From Typha latifolia (lineage: Eukaryota > Streptophyta > Magnoliopsida > Poales > Typhaceae), in contig CM034102.1 of NCBI GenBank assembly GCA_019914945.1, positions 17,101,501 to 17,165,500 on the forward strand: a stretch of 64,000 nt of DNA. The letters are read 5' to 3'. Below, in pieces: positions 17,369-31,061 of the stretch. The position numbers were made by a program, and so were the translations under genes. Under the pieces are notes generated by a model, which worked only from the letters and a program-made list of their open reading frames with translations, was not told the DNA's origin and made no database searches. How positions within the stretch are numbered: the stretch's first letter is position 1; every line of letters begins with the position of its first letter.

Positions 17369-19149
17369 CTGGGTTTGAGAAGTTGGGAGGAGGAGGAGGA
17401 GGAGGAATAAGAAGAAAGAAGATTTCTTGGTGGATTGCCTTTGGAGGTAACGGTCGGCTTATATTTAAAAAGGGACGGCAAGAATCTTTTTCCCTTTTTT
17501 CCGGGGATTTCTCATTTCGCACCCTGATTTATATGTTTTCATTTTATTAAATTACATTCTTTCATCGTTCATCATAAGTAGATTTTTTTTTTGTGATTTA
17601 ATTACTGAAATTATCAATAGACACAGGGTGTGAATGAAAAAAAGATTATTTTTTTCTTATTCAATTTACAAATTGGTGCATTAGCCGGTAGCTAGCCGTT
17701 AGACTTCGAGAAAAGAGAAGAAGTACGACTAAATTTGACAAGAGAAATTTGGATTTACACTTCTTTTGGCTCATCTTGACTTGGGATTATTTGCAAGAGA
17801 TGGATTAGCTATCATTAATAGTTTATCACACGGCTAGTTTTTTTTTCTTAATACCAGTTGATGATTAGTTGATATTTTAATCTCGAAGCGAATAAAATCC
17901 ATAACTAATTAATGCATTTCCTTCTTCTTCTTTTTTTAAAAAAAAAAATAGGTTTATTATATTTTGTCTTTTGTACTTTTAGATGAAAAATACTTTACTC
18001 AACTTTATTTTGTATAATTATGCCCCCATAAAATTTTGACTATGATACAACCATTAGATTTTCTATCCTAAATCAAGAGTGTTTATGTTTTTGTATTTTA
18101 AAAATTATTATCAATTTGAAAAAAAAAATTATCTTGTGAAATTTGTATCGACAAATATATATTAGTTTCTTCTTTCGACTAACTTGTGCTTTTCTCATGT
18201 TATATTTGTTGGATACATATATTTCAGAGATATGAATTTCTCAGTATGTGCTTCTGGTAGCCATGTGTGCAATATTTGAATGGCTACTGTTTAGAATCAC
18301 AAATGTTTTTTATTTGTGTAGAATTTGAATATGGGTGATGCTGGAGAAGAGCTCGGTGATAGTGGTGACGACGAAGATGGCATTGACACTGCTAAGGAAG
18401 TTCGAGGTAGGTGCGGTTGACTAAGACTTCCGACTATTTTGTAAAAAGGTTATTCAAAAAATATATTTTGCCAAGAACTTATGAGATGCCGTTTGCCTTG
18501 TATACAAGAAGCTTCGAGTTTGAATCTTAACAATATAGAAATCACTAAATTCTCAAAGAAAAAAAAAAAAAGTGCTGCTATCTTTGCTGCAGAAAATGAA
18601 AAAAGAAGTAAAATTCCAACAACTTCCATTTCTTAAAGATTCAACAATATAGATTGCAGACAGCTATGAGGCCAATTTAGTGGGTGACATGGTACTATGG
18701 TATAGTCCACGGTATAGAGTAAATTTGAGGTCATTTGTGTACTCAAAAGCTTGGAATTTTCTTCAAGTAACGTGGAGATAACCAGCAAAAAAATTGCCTT
18801 TAGATTCAGCTACGAATGGAGCACGGATGGCAATGATGAGACTTTGTATCCTTTCTCCCTGGATCCTCTTTCCGTATCTCTTGATCTTTGAGGACGAAAC
18901 TGATGGTCCATGCAGATTGCAGAATGACAGAGAGATATCAGGCAACCAACAAAAGTAAATAGAAGAATTAGCAGAGCAAAACTAGTTAAGTAGCAGGGTT
19001 ACTTCTACATACATGTCAGATAGCATGACGCTTTTTGAATCCAATGCAGATAATAGCACAGGAGTAAATTTTATTAGATAACGGAACAAAAGTAATTTCA
19101 ACTCTATTTGTGTGGATAACTTACAAGCAAGCAGCATCCATCAGTTCCG
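17369..19149. other. Intergenic, SAUR promoter and PUS3 3' flank
   Basis: This is mostly AT-rich. A short acidic open frame lies at 18331-18420 on the plus strand (described separately). The minus strand between 18960 and 18760 may be PUS3 3' UTR. No other gene is seen. Confidence 0.35.
18331..18420 (+). other. Short acidic open frame, possible orphan exon
   Basis: After an acceptor-like TTGTGTAG, the plus strand reads MGDAGEELGDSGDDEDGID, then TAKEVRG and a stop. Codon use is coding-like and the acidic composition differs from the AT-rich flanks. I do not recognise the family and find no neighbouring exons. It could be a captured or left-over exon fragment, or chance. Confidence 0.2.
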
Positions 19150-22100
19150 TCACTTTCCAATTCCAGCAGACAGCTCAATAAAGCTCTTATTTGTAGTTTT
19201 CATATCGAGTTTGGCTCGTCGTTCCTCATATGATGCTAAAGTGCATTGAAACATTAGTAAGTACAACGTAATAAAAGCACATGATGAAAAAGGGCAGAAA
19301 GTAGGCTGAAGATCCTACGGAGTTCAACTTTACATGAAAAAGATCCAAAGGAGAAACTTTGGAGTTGGATGCATTATCCTTAATAACTATATATATATGA
19401 GACACATAGGATTAAAGTAAATAATATATTTAGATAAGAAATATCTAACATAGACATTTATATCAACATGTGGAATTATCTTGAGCCCAGGAACAATAGA
19501 TTGAAATGTCCAATGTGATGTGCAATATAATGCAAACTCAAATAGTCAGACTTACGCTCTGTTTGGCGTAGCATGAGAGGTATATGACCTCTTTTCTTTT
19601 TATCAGGCTTAGGCACCAATGAACTATTCTCTGCATCTGCATTACATCAAAAGGTAAGATTAAAAAAAGAAGAAGATAGCATTATAACAAAATTGACATT
19701 GACAAACCTGGAAAGCATAAGCAACTCAAAGCCTCACAAAATATGGCAGCTTGGAGCATATAGTTGTGATATTCTTTCTTCAAGTGGTCACTCACTGCTT
19801 GACTTGAATCTAAAGAGAACATTTTAAACACCCATCATGGTCATGAATTTGATCACAAAGGCTTTAAATTCAAAACTCAAGGTTAGTATGTGTGTGCGTG
19901 AACATATAGCAAGGGGAGGGAATGATGGGTGCCCCTGATTTCTCTCTCCTTTTTTGTGCATGCAACGGGTTCCAACCCTCAATGTGTATCCCTTCCTGAA
20001 TAACTCCGGCCAGTAGCTATCATCAGCAATATAACTATGTCCATCAATGCCACCAACTCATCAGTTAGAGGTTGGTAGACTCCGTAGTGAAGCACCGCCT
20101 CTAAGAAAAAGAAAATCTTATGATCTTGCTTTATTAAAATGATCTCAATCCATAAAGTACAGATAAAGAGATGCGCAAGTATTGCAAGCTCAGGGGCAAG
20201 GGCAGTTGTTGATGGAATTAGTGTGGTAAGCAGTTGGGAAGAGAAACTGTATGAAATTAATTAGTTTTGAGGCCTTTCCCTTCCCCTATAAAAAAAGATC
20301 TCTCTCCTTTTATGTATGAAGTTGTGATAGAACATTATGTATATAGGGTGTGCAATTTAGCATAATTGTAGCTAATAGAACAAATTAAAATAAACTATAG
20401 TACCTGATGAACAAATAAATTTGACATTATCAAATTCACAAGAACGTAAAAGCAGTGGAAGCTCTGGGGCCATGTTGTATTGAGGTTTCTTCGGGATTTT
20501 GCTTGTGTCAAGTAGTGCATCCACTATCTATAACAGATACACACACATGAAAGAACTTTAGGTTAGTCAGCAACGTGTAAAACTAAAATGAAATAGAAAA
20601 GATAGAAATAAATCCAAGTAGTCTCACTACTTTACAACTATTTACAATAAAAAAGTTACTCGCATAGAGTGATAGGAACTTGCTAATATTCCTAAGCCTG
20701 TACCATACCAGAAATTAAAAGACGTCTATGCTACTTCATGCCTTTCTAGCAAGTAATTTGCACTATAAGGTTTTATACTTTGGACTCACATTAGGGGATT
20801 CAAGACCTTGACCTATCATAAATAATACTGCAACCATGCAGCGGACTTGATGCCACAGAAAAGCACTTCCCTTGATTGTCATTGCCCATAGTTCATCATC
20901 ATTGGACCTTAAGAAATAGAGATGAGCAATGAGAATAATAATTTTTTTTTAAAAAAGCTGGATGTATTAAACGTAAATAAATGAGACAGATAAATGTCAG
21001 TTAGCTACATTACTTATGATGGATTCCGGAGAACACACATGAATAAAAGCAAACAAGCTGTCAGAGTTGGCAACTTCACAGAACTGGGAACAGCGTCAAA
21101 TGATGAAGTAGGAGAACATAGTGGAAATTTTCCATCTCTCCTATATAGTAGTTATGCTTTGTAACAGTTTCTCGATACTCTTATAGATGACATGAACAAA
21201 ATCCAGCTTCATCAACCGGAAGAAAATAAAATAGTATTCCTTTTCGTAAAATAATTGGTCACTAGCAGGTACAAATTTGACAGACAAGATTACCATTTAG
21301 CTGTAAATAGTAAATACATAGAGTAATTTACTAAACATTCACAACCAGAATTTTCTAAATAATCAATTCAGAGGACTTATCTTAAGGCCTCAAGTATATA
21401 TATTTGTCTTCAGAAATGAGAAAAATAAAGTCCATGCTCTTGCTCACAGACTGAAACTAGCAACACTTTTTCTTTTCAACTTAAAAGTCATCTTTAGATG
21501 TGGCATTTAACAACTTATAAACTCCGCCTTTCAAGCAGAGCACATATCTTACCTTTGATTGCAGGGGGAAATATTAAATATTGTTATTCGTCGCCTGTAG
21601 TTACTCACATTCGCTGCATCCATCTTGCAGAAGTTTCTAAAGTCATGCTCTCCAATGAAATCTGCAGCAGCTCTCTGCATTTTCTGTTATAAAATCAAAC
21701 ATAAAAGATTGCTGACAAATCCATGGAGAGTATTAAGAATCTTAGCAGCAATAAATGAACAAATACCATTATATCCAAGTTCCCCTTCCAGAAAAGATAT
21801 CTATATTCCCTAGTCAAACAGGTGAACCTGCAAGAGAATGACAAAACAAACTGTAAATCATAAATGAAACAAAGCACCAATCTAGATTGATGTCTAATGA
21901 GAAAGTCACTTAGATGCTTTCATTATGTGCTATAGAGGTCATAAATGGCCAATAATGTGTGAAACATCAGCTGGATTTACTATCCTAGTAGCAATCATTT
22001 GCTTAATTGCAGATGCTCACATTTGATATATGTAAACACTTTCATGTTAAAGTGTCTTAGCATGTGAGTGCAAGACATACAATTATACACCAAGTTTAAG

Positions 22101-24838
22101 CAGTTCCTAAATTCGACGAATGTTATTCACATAAAATGACCTTAAATTAAAATGAGGTGGAATATGGTCTCCAGTCAGTTAAACACTAAAGTTATAACAT
22201 TTGGATTTCTGCAAACTTAAGGATCTGCTTGGTCAAATTATGACAAAATAGAGAGCTCAATATTCAGTTCAGATGAACTTAAGTGCCCAAACAGAACAAA
22301 AGAAGAAACTGATTGACAATAAGAGGTTTTTCTAGTAAACAAATAAGATTAATCTAAATAAAGCTCATTACCTGCTTGGAAAGAAAAGAAAATTAAAAGC
22401 GCCTAAGAAGAAGATACCAGACTAACCTTGCATGAAAATCTGTAGGAACAGGACACCAACCTATCACACGTATATCTTTTGGAAGGACCCTATTCAACAC
22501 CCTTACATAATCAATTTCTGAACAAGGACAAGAAAATAATGGTCAATAACACGTAAAGAAGTACAGAAAAATCTATTAAATTAACCAATCCTATAGATCA
22601 GTGAATGAAACATATACATAGGTACACACCACATCTTCTTTCTGATGCGGCATACCCATTCCCTCCGATGTCTCTCATATTTGACCGGATGTATAAGGAA
22701 ATCACCTGCAACAGATATTTCATATTAATAAAAAATGATGTCTCCTGTACTAAATAATTCAACAGCAATGGTGAAGGTCATTAATAGTCATTTCACTACA
22801 CTCAGTAAAAACTGTCTTCAAACAAAAAGTAGAATACAGGGGGATTAGAATATTTCACTATACTTGGCCAGTAGATGAAACTCCCTTGTCAGTTCTACCA
22901 CACCTGGAGTAATGCGAGTCTTCTTTACTGCCAATCAAAAGCTTTGTTCTCTCAAGTGCCTTGAAAATCTCAGACTGATGAAATCAAGTAACAAAGCCCC
23001 CTGTTAGTATCTGAGGCATGTTATGACCTCTTTCTAAGTGGAAGAAAGAATAGAAAAGAATAACACCTCAATAGTTGGTTCAACATGTGCTTCCGAAGCA
23101 AAACCGTGGTACCTGCAGAACAGTTCACAAGAAATGACATGCATGCACCATTTTCTTTTCTGGAAAGTTCTGCTGTAAGTTTTAATTAACTTAGTTCAAG
23201 ATATATGGGAATCTGAAAGCTACTATGTAATGTCATTGTATAAATAATGACATCAAGCACATCATATTTAAGAAAAGAGTACGTGGAAATAAGAGATGAG
23301 AGAATAAGATCGAAGAAAAATATCAGGACCATCAAAGAAAACTTCTGGTCTCACTTTTGTGTTTTGAGACAGAGAGGATGACATGGCTCAACTTTGTGCC
23401 TGGTCATTTCAGGTCATAGATAGTTAACCATGTGAGGAAACAGAAGTGTGGCAGAGGTGATAGTCCTAATTGAGAAATATTTGTGATCACACAGAAGAAA
23501 GCAGAATTCAAGCAGCTTTCTCAGAGTGATAGTTCACTACCTGGTAAGTCTGAAACAGCAAAGGCAGGAGCAAATTTCTTTCCTTTGCCATATCTAGCAG
23601 CCAAATATCGATGATATCTATTCTAGAGTAGAAGTATCAATGCCTACAGGAGAATATACTTTGGTTATATATGTGAAATTAAACTACATAAGATTCCTAT
23701 AAAGTAGTTAGTGCACTTCTAGCATGACGATGATTTAAAAAGGCTTCTAGCCTTCCATGGTTATTAGAAAACTAAAAATGTTTTATTTCACAAAGGCCGA
23801 AAGATAAGACCTCTGACCGAAGTACATAATTTTCAGCGCGATGTATCTCTTTGAACAGTGATGTGTGATCCTCGGAGAGTAACCTGTATGCCGAAACAGA
23901 AATTCTTACAAACCCAACGAAACATGCGAGGTCATCAAGATAAAATGAAGAGCATTAGCAGTTTACTGATGAACCTTTGAATGCTTTTCACGTCCATAAT
24001 ATAAATAATCTGGCTTTGAAAAAACAAACCTTTGCTCCTAATTCTTTTTCTTTTTTTCGAAAAACTAAATGAGCTGGACATTCACCTGTTATCCCACTTG
24101 ATTTATGCTCCATAAACTTGGTAGAAATCTCCGCATGCAAACCACTCCCTTCTTTATCACTGTCATGCTGGAAAGCACTTGTATGCATCAGAATAACACA
24201 AACGAGAAAGGTTTGGATACCATCATTAATTATAGTATTACAACTCAACTGTTTCAGCAGAAGATGTGAAAGAAGCAAAACTCTGAGCATCATCTGGAGT
24301 TCTAGTTGCACTAAATTCATCCTGCTGCTGCTCTCCTTGAACAGAGTCACCTAAATTCAAACCATCAATAGGAAGAAATACCGCATCTTTTTCCTAAAGA
24401 AAGAAAAATAAAGAATAAGAATATAATTTTCAGCATCCATGAACCATAAAAAGATTATGTTAAAGTCCTCACCAACTCAGCACTCACTAGATGTATCCAA
24501 GTCATATGATTTATTTAGCAAACCGTCTTAATTTATCAACATCAGGAAAAGTAAACACCAAATGTACAAATTCATTTAGTAATAGTACATCTGACGTTAG
24601 TAATAGTACCTTGGAGCAGCGACAACCTAATAGCCGGGAAAGCAGCATCCCGTTCTCCCGCTCCAATTCCTAAGATTTATCCAATCAAGAATAGAAAAAA
24701 ATTTAGCGCGCAATGAGAAGAAATCCTTCGGTTAAAAGAACCAAATTGGTCCACCTCCACCCGGATGCGGAGCGACGTCAACTGCGACCGGAGGTCTTCC
24801 ACGACGACATCACGGCCATCCACCACCGATGCTTCCAT
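19150..24838 (-). CDS. tRNA pseudouridine synthase, PUS3/DEG1 type (TruA family)
   Basis: Sixteen exons: 24838-24755, 24669-24610, 24393-24250, 24167-24086, 23883-23811, 23112-23067, 22974-22864, 22705-22630, about 22517-22428 (one base uncertain), 21827-21767, 21683-21553, 20907-20790, 20527-20404, 19809-19708, 19636-19556 and 19235-19150. Phases agree throughout and give about 489 residues. The family isomerises uridine 38/39 in the tRNA anticodon arm. A coiled-coil-like N-terminus ([19 protein letters not shown]) precedes the catalytic core [20 protein letters not shown]. The catalytic Asp lies in [15 protein letters not shown] (Asp192). Other conserved blocks are [25 protein letters not shown] and [17 protein letters not shown]. 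The tail ends [12 protein letters not shown]. The start was chosen at MEASVVDG; an in-frame ATG at 24907 would add 23 basic residues and could give an organelle-targeted form. Confidence 0.93.
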
Positions 24839-25506
24839 CGCCCTCGTACGGAGATTCGTGCTTGCGATCGCCCCCCGCCGCCGTAGCCGTCGGGAGACAA
24901 GCCTCAAACTTATGCGTCGAAGACCGATCGAGTTCTGGGCTTTTAAATTTGGGCCGAGACTAATGGGCCTACCTTAGCCTATTGTATGCGTAAACAAAGA
25001 ATAAGTCTTGGGTTATTTTTTATGACACCGACTCTTGAAATTATGGAAAAATACCTCTTCCATCACTTATTTTATATATATATATATATATATATATTTT
25101 CCGGGCGGGGGTGGGGGGGTTGGGGGGTTAGAAAGTAATATATGAGTGTAATGGGATCAATTTTAGATCTTATAAAATCACTTAATAATTATTATTATTT
25201 AAAAAAAAAAAAAGAGGATAAATCACTTATTTCAAAGATAACGAGTGCATAAGATTAGATAATAGTTCATTATCCCTATTAATAAAGAAGATAAATACTT
25301 GAGCTAAAATGGGCGTAAAGTATGACTGCCTCTTAACTGAGAAATCAAGAGATCGATTAGGCAAAGTAAAAGACTACATCGAGTACACGTTCCACGTTAA
25401 ATGACTTCCCTTACAAGCACAATCTAAAGCCTAGGAACTAACTAGCAAACAAAGAAACAAAAAATGAACCACCCAAACATTAGTTAATATACAACCAATA
25501 TCTTAT
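24839..25506. other. Intergenic, PUS3 promoter
   Basis: Contains a (TA)n tract at about 25072-25097, then a G-rich patch and AT-rich DNA. No gene is seen. Confidence 0.4.
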
Positions 25507-28500
25507 TCAATAAGCTTGTACTGGCCGCCTGGAGGTCCTCAATGGGGAGGCGCCGGTTGACTGGCGATGCGGTGAAGGTTGATACCTCATTGGTGATTTC
25601 TTAACAGCGTCGGATGGCCGCCTTCTCTCGATCTGAGGCGACGATACTACTGCATATTTAGGGTCTTGCAACTGTTCCAGTGTAGCCAGGACCTCCGACA
25701 TCCGGGGCCGGAGTTTTGCCTCCTTGTTAATGCACTGAAAAGCAAGGTTAGCTACGGCATTGGCTCCTTTCTTTGGGTATTGACCAGCCAACCTTGTGTC
25801 CATGATGCGGTATATCTTGCGCTTGTCGCCCAAATGAGGTCTCACCCAGTCAACCAGACTCTGCTCAATACCCACTTTTGTTTTGTCGACGGCGCGCCTG
25901 CCAGACAACAACTCCAGCAGCACAACCCCAAAGCTGTAGACATCAGCCTTTGCAGAGAGCCGACCTAATGAATTAGATAGCATGAGAGATCTAGCCAGTT
26001 GACTTAATATACTAAGCCTACAACTTAGCAGAAGATACAGGAAAACTGTCGAAATTGGAGCATTATAATATGATAAGCTGAGTTATATACAGGTTAAGAT
26101 ATTCTCAGGAAAGTTCAGAAAAGGTAAGCAAGAAGTCAAGAGACATTCACACTCAAAATGCTCCTCTTCCTCTTCTTCTAAGGTTGTGTTCATGTGTGGA
26201 GGATTGCTAAGAATTTAGAATAGAGACTTTTTAACTTCATCTAACAGATGAGGAAACATATGAAACAACAGCTGACAATCACATAAACCTCAAGGACCTA
26301 CTTTTTTGCAATTACAACAGATCAATCAATTTCGTTGAATAGTATCCTTACCCTGAAAGGAGTAGTTCATCTTCATTCCAATCACTGATCATTTACTTGA
26401 TACGGAATTTCAATACAACGAGGAAAAAAAAACCCTATGTTAAAACTTATAATCAACATCTACATAAGCAGTATACTACGAACCTGTTGCAACGTACTCT
26501 GGAGCAGCATATCCATGAGTGCCCATCACTTGTGTGGAGACATGAGTTCTGTCACCAGTTGGCCCAGCTTTTGCCAAGCCAAAATCCGAAAGCTTTGCAT
26601 TATATTCCTTCATTTGAGAAACAATATATGCTAAGACATTTATAAACTCAGAATCTCATCAAGATAGAGGCTCTCTCTCAGCATACCGAATCAAGAAGAA
26701 CGTTTGAGGCCTTCACATCTCGGTATATTACTTGTGATTCAGCATCATGCAAGAAGGAGAGGCCCCTAGCAGATCCAATAGCTACTTTGAGCCTTATCGC
26801 CCAAGAAAGAGGCTGAGGTCCTCCTAAAAGCAGCAGTCACAAGAACTTATGTTACACAGACCTTTAAAACAATTAAGCATGTATGCAAAGCACTAAATTC
26901 GGCAGTTGTTTCTTTATGCATAAATTACAGAAAGAATTCTCAGAATGAACTTACTTCTAACTGGAAATTTCTTCTCAGTATTTATGTAAATTGACAGCAT
27001 AGCAACTTCTTCAAAACATTTGTTGGGTGAAGCATAGTCCAAATTATCATGCTTTCAGAAAATAGAAATATTTCACAATAAGATCATCCTTTTCCTCTTC
27101 AAAAAGATACGTGCAGATGACAAGGAATGAAAATAGTTGCAAGATACATTACATTGATTTTCATTAAAGACTAGCTAGCTGGACTAATAATGAAAGAACT
27201 AAACAGCAAATAGATGAATTATGACAGCAATATCTGCATTTCTAATTTGTATTATGTTCAGATCCAGATGTTCAATCATGTATTAGATGTAATGTACTTA
27301 TTGCAAGTGTCAGTATATCTAAAACCACAGGGATTACTGAGCCAGTTCCTGTGTTGGTCAGTCATCTGCCCAAACAGGCACTCTAATAAATTCTGGTTGT
27401 GCCACTTATCTAACAAATTCTGGTTGTGCGGCTATCAATTAACTAATGCTTTTATAAAGTCAATATTTTCACATGCTTCCTTCTAGCAAGAGTTACATAC
27501 TTCTAAAAAGATGATTCTCCAAACTTCCTTTTGCCATGAACTCGTAAACCAAAAGTCGGTCATCTCCCTCCGAGCAGTACCCAATGAGCTTAACTAAATT
27601 TGGATGATGAAGCTGACCGAGGTAATCTACTTCTGTCTGCAACCATTGACAATTTATTGCATAAAAATAAATTCAAAAGAGAATAAAAGAAAGAAATGAT
27701 AAGACAATCAGTTGGGAAACCCACCAGCCATTCCTTGTGGCCCTGGAAACCTTCTGGTTTCAGTTTTTTGACAGCAACAACCATTCCAGATCCAGGCCTT
27801 GAAGGAGCTAAAGTTTGTTCATTAATCCAACCTTTATAAACACATCCAAATCCTCCTTCCCCAAGAAGACTATCCGGACGGAAGTTTCTAGTCGCATTCC
27901 TCAGATCATTGAATGTGAAGGCCTTCAAATTTGAAGATGACAAAATTTGACCCTCTGTCCGAGGAGTTGGAAGACTTACACTCTTCTCACCATAAGAAGA
28001 CAGGGTCAGGTTTGAAGGATTTGAACCTGTTGTCAGAGTGGAACGAGCTGAGGATATGCTAGTTTTGCTGGTGATTTTTGATGGATCTAGTTTTTCACAA
28101 GAAAAGGGCACACATAAGTCGTACCAGTATTCTAGAGACGGCTTCTTTTTTCCAAATGTGTAATAAAAGAAAAAACTTCTAATATCATGGTATAAAGAAA
28201 AACTGCTTACTAAAACAATATATTTTAACTTGCTGATAGACTAAACTGAAAATTGAAACTTCTATTAGATGACCATGCGGTCCAGACCTTAGTTGAGATA
28301 TGGCAAATTGGTATTCAAACTGCTTGGAAGAAAAAATTACATATATCAATCTATCCTCATATTTGTGAGACTAGAAAGATGCTTCCTATGATATCAGGAA
28401 CAATGTTCTAAAAAGCGTGCAGCAGATTTGTAGTGGCCAAGGGGTTTCATGGCGGTGGCTAGGATGGTGGGTGACATGAGCCTAAGGCTGGTCTCACATA

Positions 28501-30182
28501 AAATTTTACAAATATAATTTTTGTAAGCTATCTAAGCTATCTAGCAATTATATAATCAAGTGAAAAGGACAGAATTTGACAAATTAGCAACATTCAGCTC
28601 ATAATAGACATAGTCAATATATTGTGTTAAAATTTGGAATCAATAGCCTTTGGATGATGTTTCTACAATTTTGAAAATAAACCCCTGTATGTACTAGTTT
28701 TCATCTTTTGTATCGCAATCAAGAGAAAAAGAATAAAAAAGAAGTGCCTGCTGTAGAAAAGTTTAGCAGTCATCTACAGCCCCAAGTGCAAGAATTTCCA
28801 ACTAGTTACCATTATTGAGATATGCGTATATTCCAATATAAATTTTAAAGAATTTTCTTATCACAAGATAAGAAATTTAGATAAAAGTCTTTCAGGTATA
28901 GATTGAATCATTGAATTTTAATTAGCAGACACAATTGGATTTTTTTTTACTAAGATACAAGAGAGTACAAAATGAGAAAATAGGGAAAATAATTTAGTTA
29001 CTATTATTGACACTCAAAGCAGTTAAATGAGCTGTCATTTAGTCCAGTAAGGCGGCTGCTATACTCCCAAAACGCTTGTCCAACTCGCTACGGTTGTAGC
29101 ACAGTGCTTTGAGAGCAAATCTGCCATGTGGGCAACCACAAACTCTCTTTTTGTTTTTGTTTTTGGAAACACTGATCAGAAAAGACAGCACTATAAATCC
29201 ATTGAGATTAAAACTTTCATTTTATCACTTAATGAGCTCTGATATATTTTCAACTAAGGTTTCCATATCTAGCAAGATACATTTCTCCAGTATTCAAATT
29301 TCCAGATCAACCTAGGTGATAAACGACATCTCAGCTCATCTCAGTCTTCTCCGGAGAGAACACATATCTTTTCTTCCCCCTTCCCTTTTTTTATTTATTC
29401 TTCTGCCTAAATTAAAGTACATTTAATGCTTCCTGCTGAGACCAACATTTAAGAAGATATTAATACTCCATAACCACCTGTGAATATAACAAGTAGTTAA
29501 CAACTATACAACTATTTGCAGATACGCCACCTAACTTCTACAGAAGCACATTACAAGATAAGAATCAAATGTTCATCGTACAAGTAGCATTTAATACACA
29601 AGGTCAATAGTATCACAATTTATTTTATTCTGCAAATGAAGCTTAAATAGAAAAAAAAGTGACCCGTATGAGCTCAATAATGGAACCTTCGTCTGCAATA
29701 CCAATCCAGACGGGTTACTTCCTTGCAGTGTTGAAGATCAAAATCTCCATTATTGTTAGCTTCAAAGCTCAGGGCATCCAAGAATCGTTGCACAGAAAAG
29801 GAAATACAACTATAACTAAGCTAATTTGGCTTCAAAAATCCCATATGCCAAAACCAAAATGGGTAGGAACTTTTAATCTTTAAGCTGAAGAGTAATTTCT
29901 TTTCTTTTTTCTCTATTGGGCACCCAACCATCACCGTCGAAATCCACTAAGCATAACGAAAGACGCAATTTTTCATCCACTAAAAGAAATCTTGAGACCA
30001 CACCAAACTCAAGAGAAACCCAGAAACCAACACCAACAAGATGCCAAACTAAGCCAAAAAAGAAAAAAAAAAAAAATATATATATATATATATATAGTTC
30101 AACTAAACAAGCACAGAGAACACTCACATGCAGGATTCTGCGAACTATCAACTCTCGACGAAGTGTTGAAGCAATTGCCCAT
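25507..30182 (-). CDS. Receptor-like cytoplasmic kinase, subfamily VII (PBL/APK2-like)
   Basis: Six exons: 30182-30128, 28086-27725, 27636-27501, 26823-26687, 26607-26484 and 25964-25507, all in phase, give 423 residues. The 18-codon first exon begins MGNCFN, an N-myristoylation site plus a palmitoylatable Cys, so plasma-membrane attachment is expected. It is separated from exon 2 by a 2-kb intron. The kinase domain shows the glycine loop [12 protein letters not shown] (93-104), the VAVKK lysine (125), [10 protein letters not shown] with catalytic Asp220, DFG (238-240) and [17 protein letters not shown] and HLFRRGPQPLSW are RLCK-VII hallmarks. The closest remembered relatives are Arabidopsis APK2A/APK2B (PBL2/3). 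Such kinases act below immune or developmental receptors; the upstream receptor cannot be inferred. The C-terminal tail is Ser/Pro/Arg-rich. Confidence 0.94.
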
Positions 30183-31040
30183 CTCCTCCTTCAGTAGGAA
30201 ATCAAACGCCCATAAATAAATCCTCAACTCCGGAAGAGCATGAGCCAAAAGAGACGAGTTGGGAAACCAAAAGATAAAAAATCCGATCTTTTACGCCTCA
30301 GGATCGTTTTCTTTTCTCTCTGATTTGAGAAAAGAGCGTAGAAGAAGAGACGTAGGAAAGAGGTGGGAAAGGGGAGAAGAAGAAGGTAATCTACGCCTCC
30401 ATAGGAAAGGACAAGCATTTGTGGGGGCTTCGTATACCGGGGGGGGGGGGGTAATGGCGTCGGATTCGTGGTATGGTGCACGAGATTGGCCTCCTTCTTG
30501 TCCTTATTATCCGTTTTGCCACTTATATCATGACAATGCCGACCTCCATGGATAACTGTGTGACTCGTCGTCCATGTCCCCCACCCATGTGGAAGTGGAG
30601 TTCCCTACAAAATAGTTGAAAGTGATCAATGAGAATTCAAAATAATATTATATAAAATAGTTGAACGTATGATCTATCTACAAGTAAATAACTGCGAGAT
30701 AAGATGGCTCGCTTTGATGTCTATTTATTGAATTTAATTATAACAAATTAATAGAGAAAAATAAACAAGTAACGACGGAGCAAGTTTATAAAAAAGAAAA
30801 ATAAAATAAACTTAACAAAATCACGAAAACTACGTCAGCATTACCAATCCACTAGATCATAAAACGGACTCTCTCTCACGTCAGTTTATGACCCGCAACC
30901 AGCGTACCTTTTAAGCAATTTCCTTCAAATAATCGTCATTTTCCTCCACGCACGCCCCTTCGTAGAGTCAAACCCGAGTAACCCATTAAAGATTCTTTTT
31001 CTTTCTCCTTCACAAAACTCTCGGCTCTTGACCACAATTG

Positions 31041-31061
31041 TGTGTGTGTGTGTGTGTGTGT
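31041..31061 (+). repeat. (GT)n microsatellite
   Basis: About ten GT repeats lie in intergenic DNA, followed by a pyrimidine-rich CTT/TTTTA region. Confidence 0.8.

Noticed and set aside
23544..23640. Exon-like frame on minus ([18 protein letters not shown]) inside a PUS3 intron
   Set aside because: The PUS3 alignment and phase join the exon ending at 23811 directly to the exon at 23112, leaving no place for it. It could be an alternative exon, but nothing supports that.
29873..30219. Frames around the TA repeat in intron 1 of the kinase gene
   Set aside because: They arise from poly-A and (TA)n tracts; only the short MGNC exon inside this stretch is supported.
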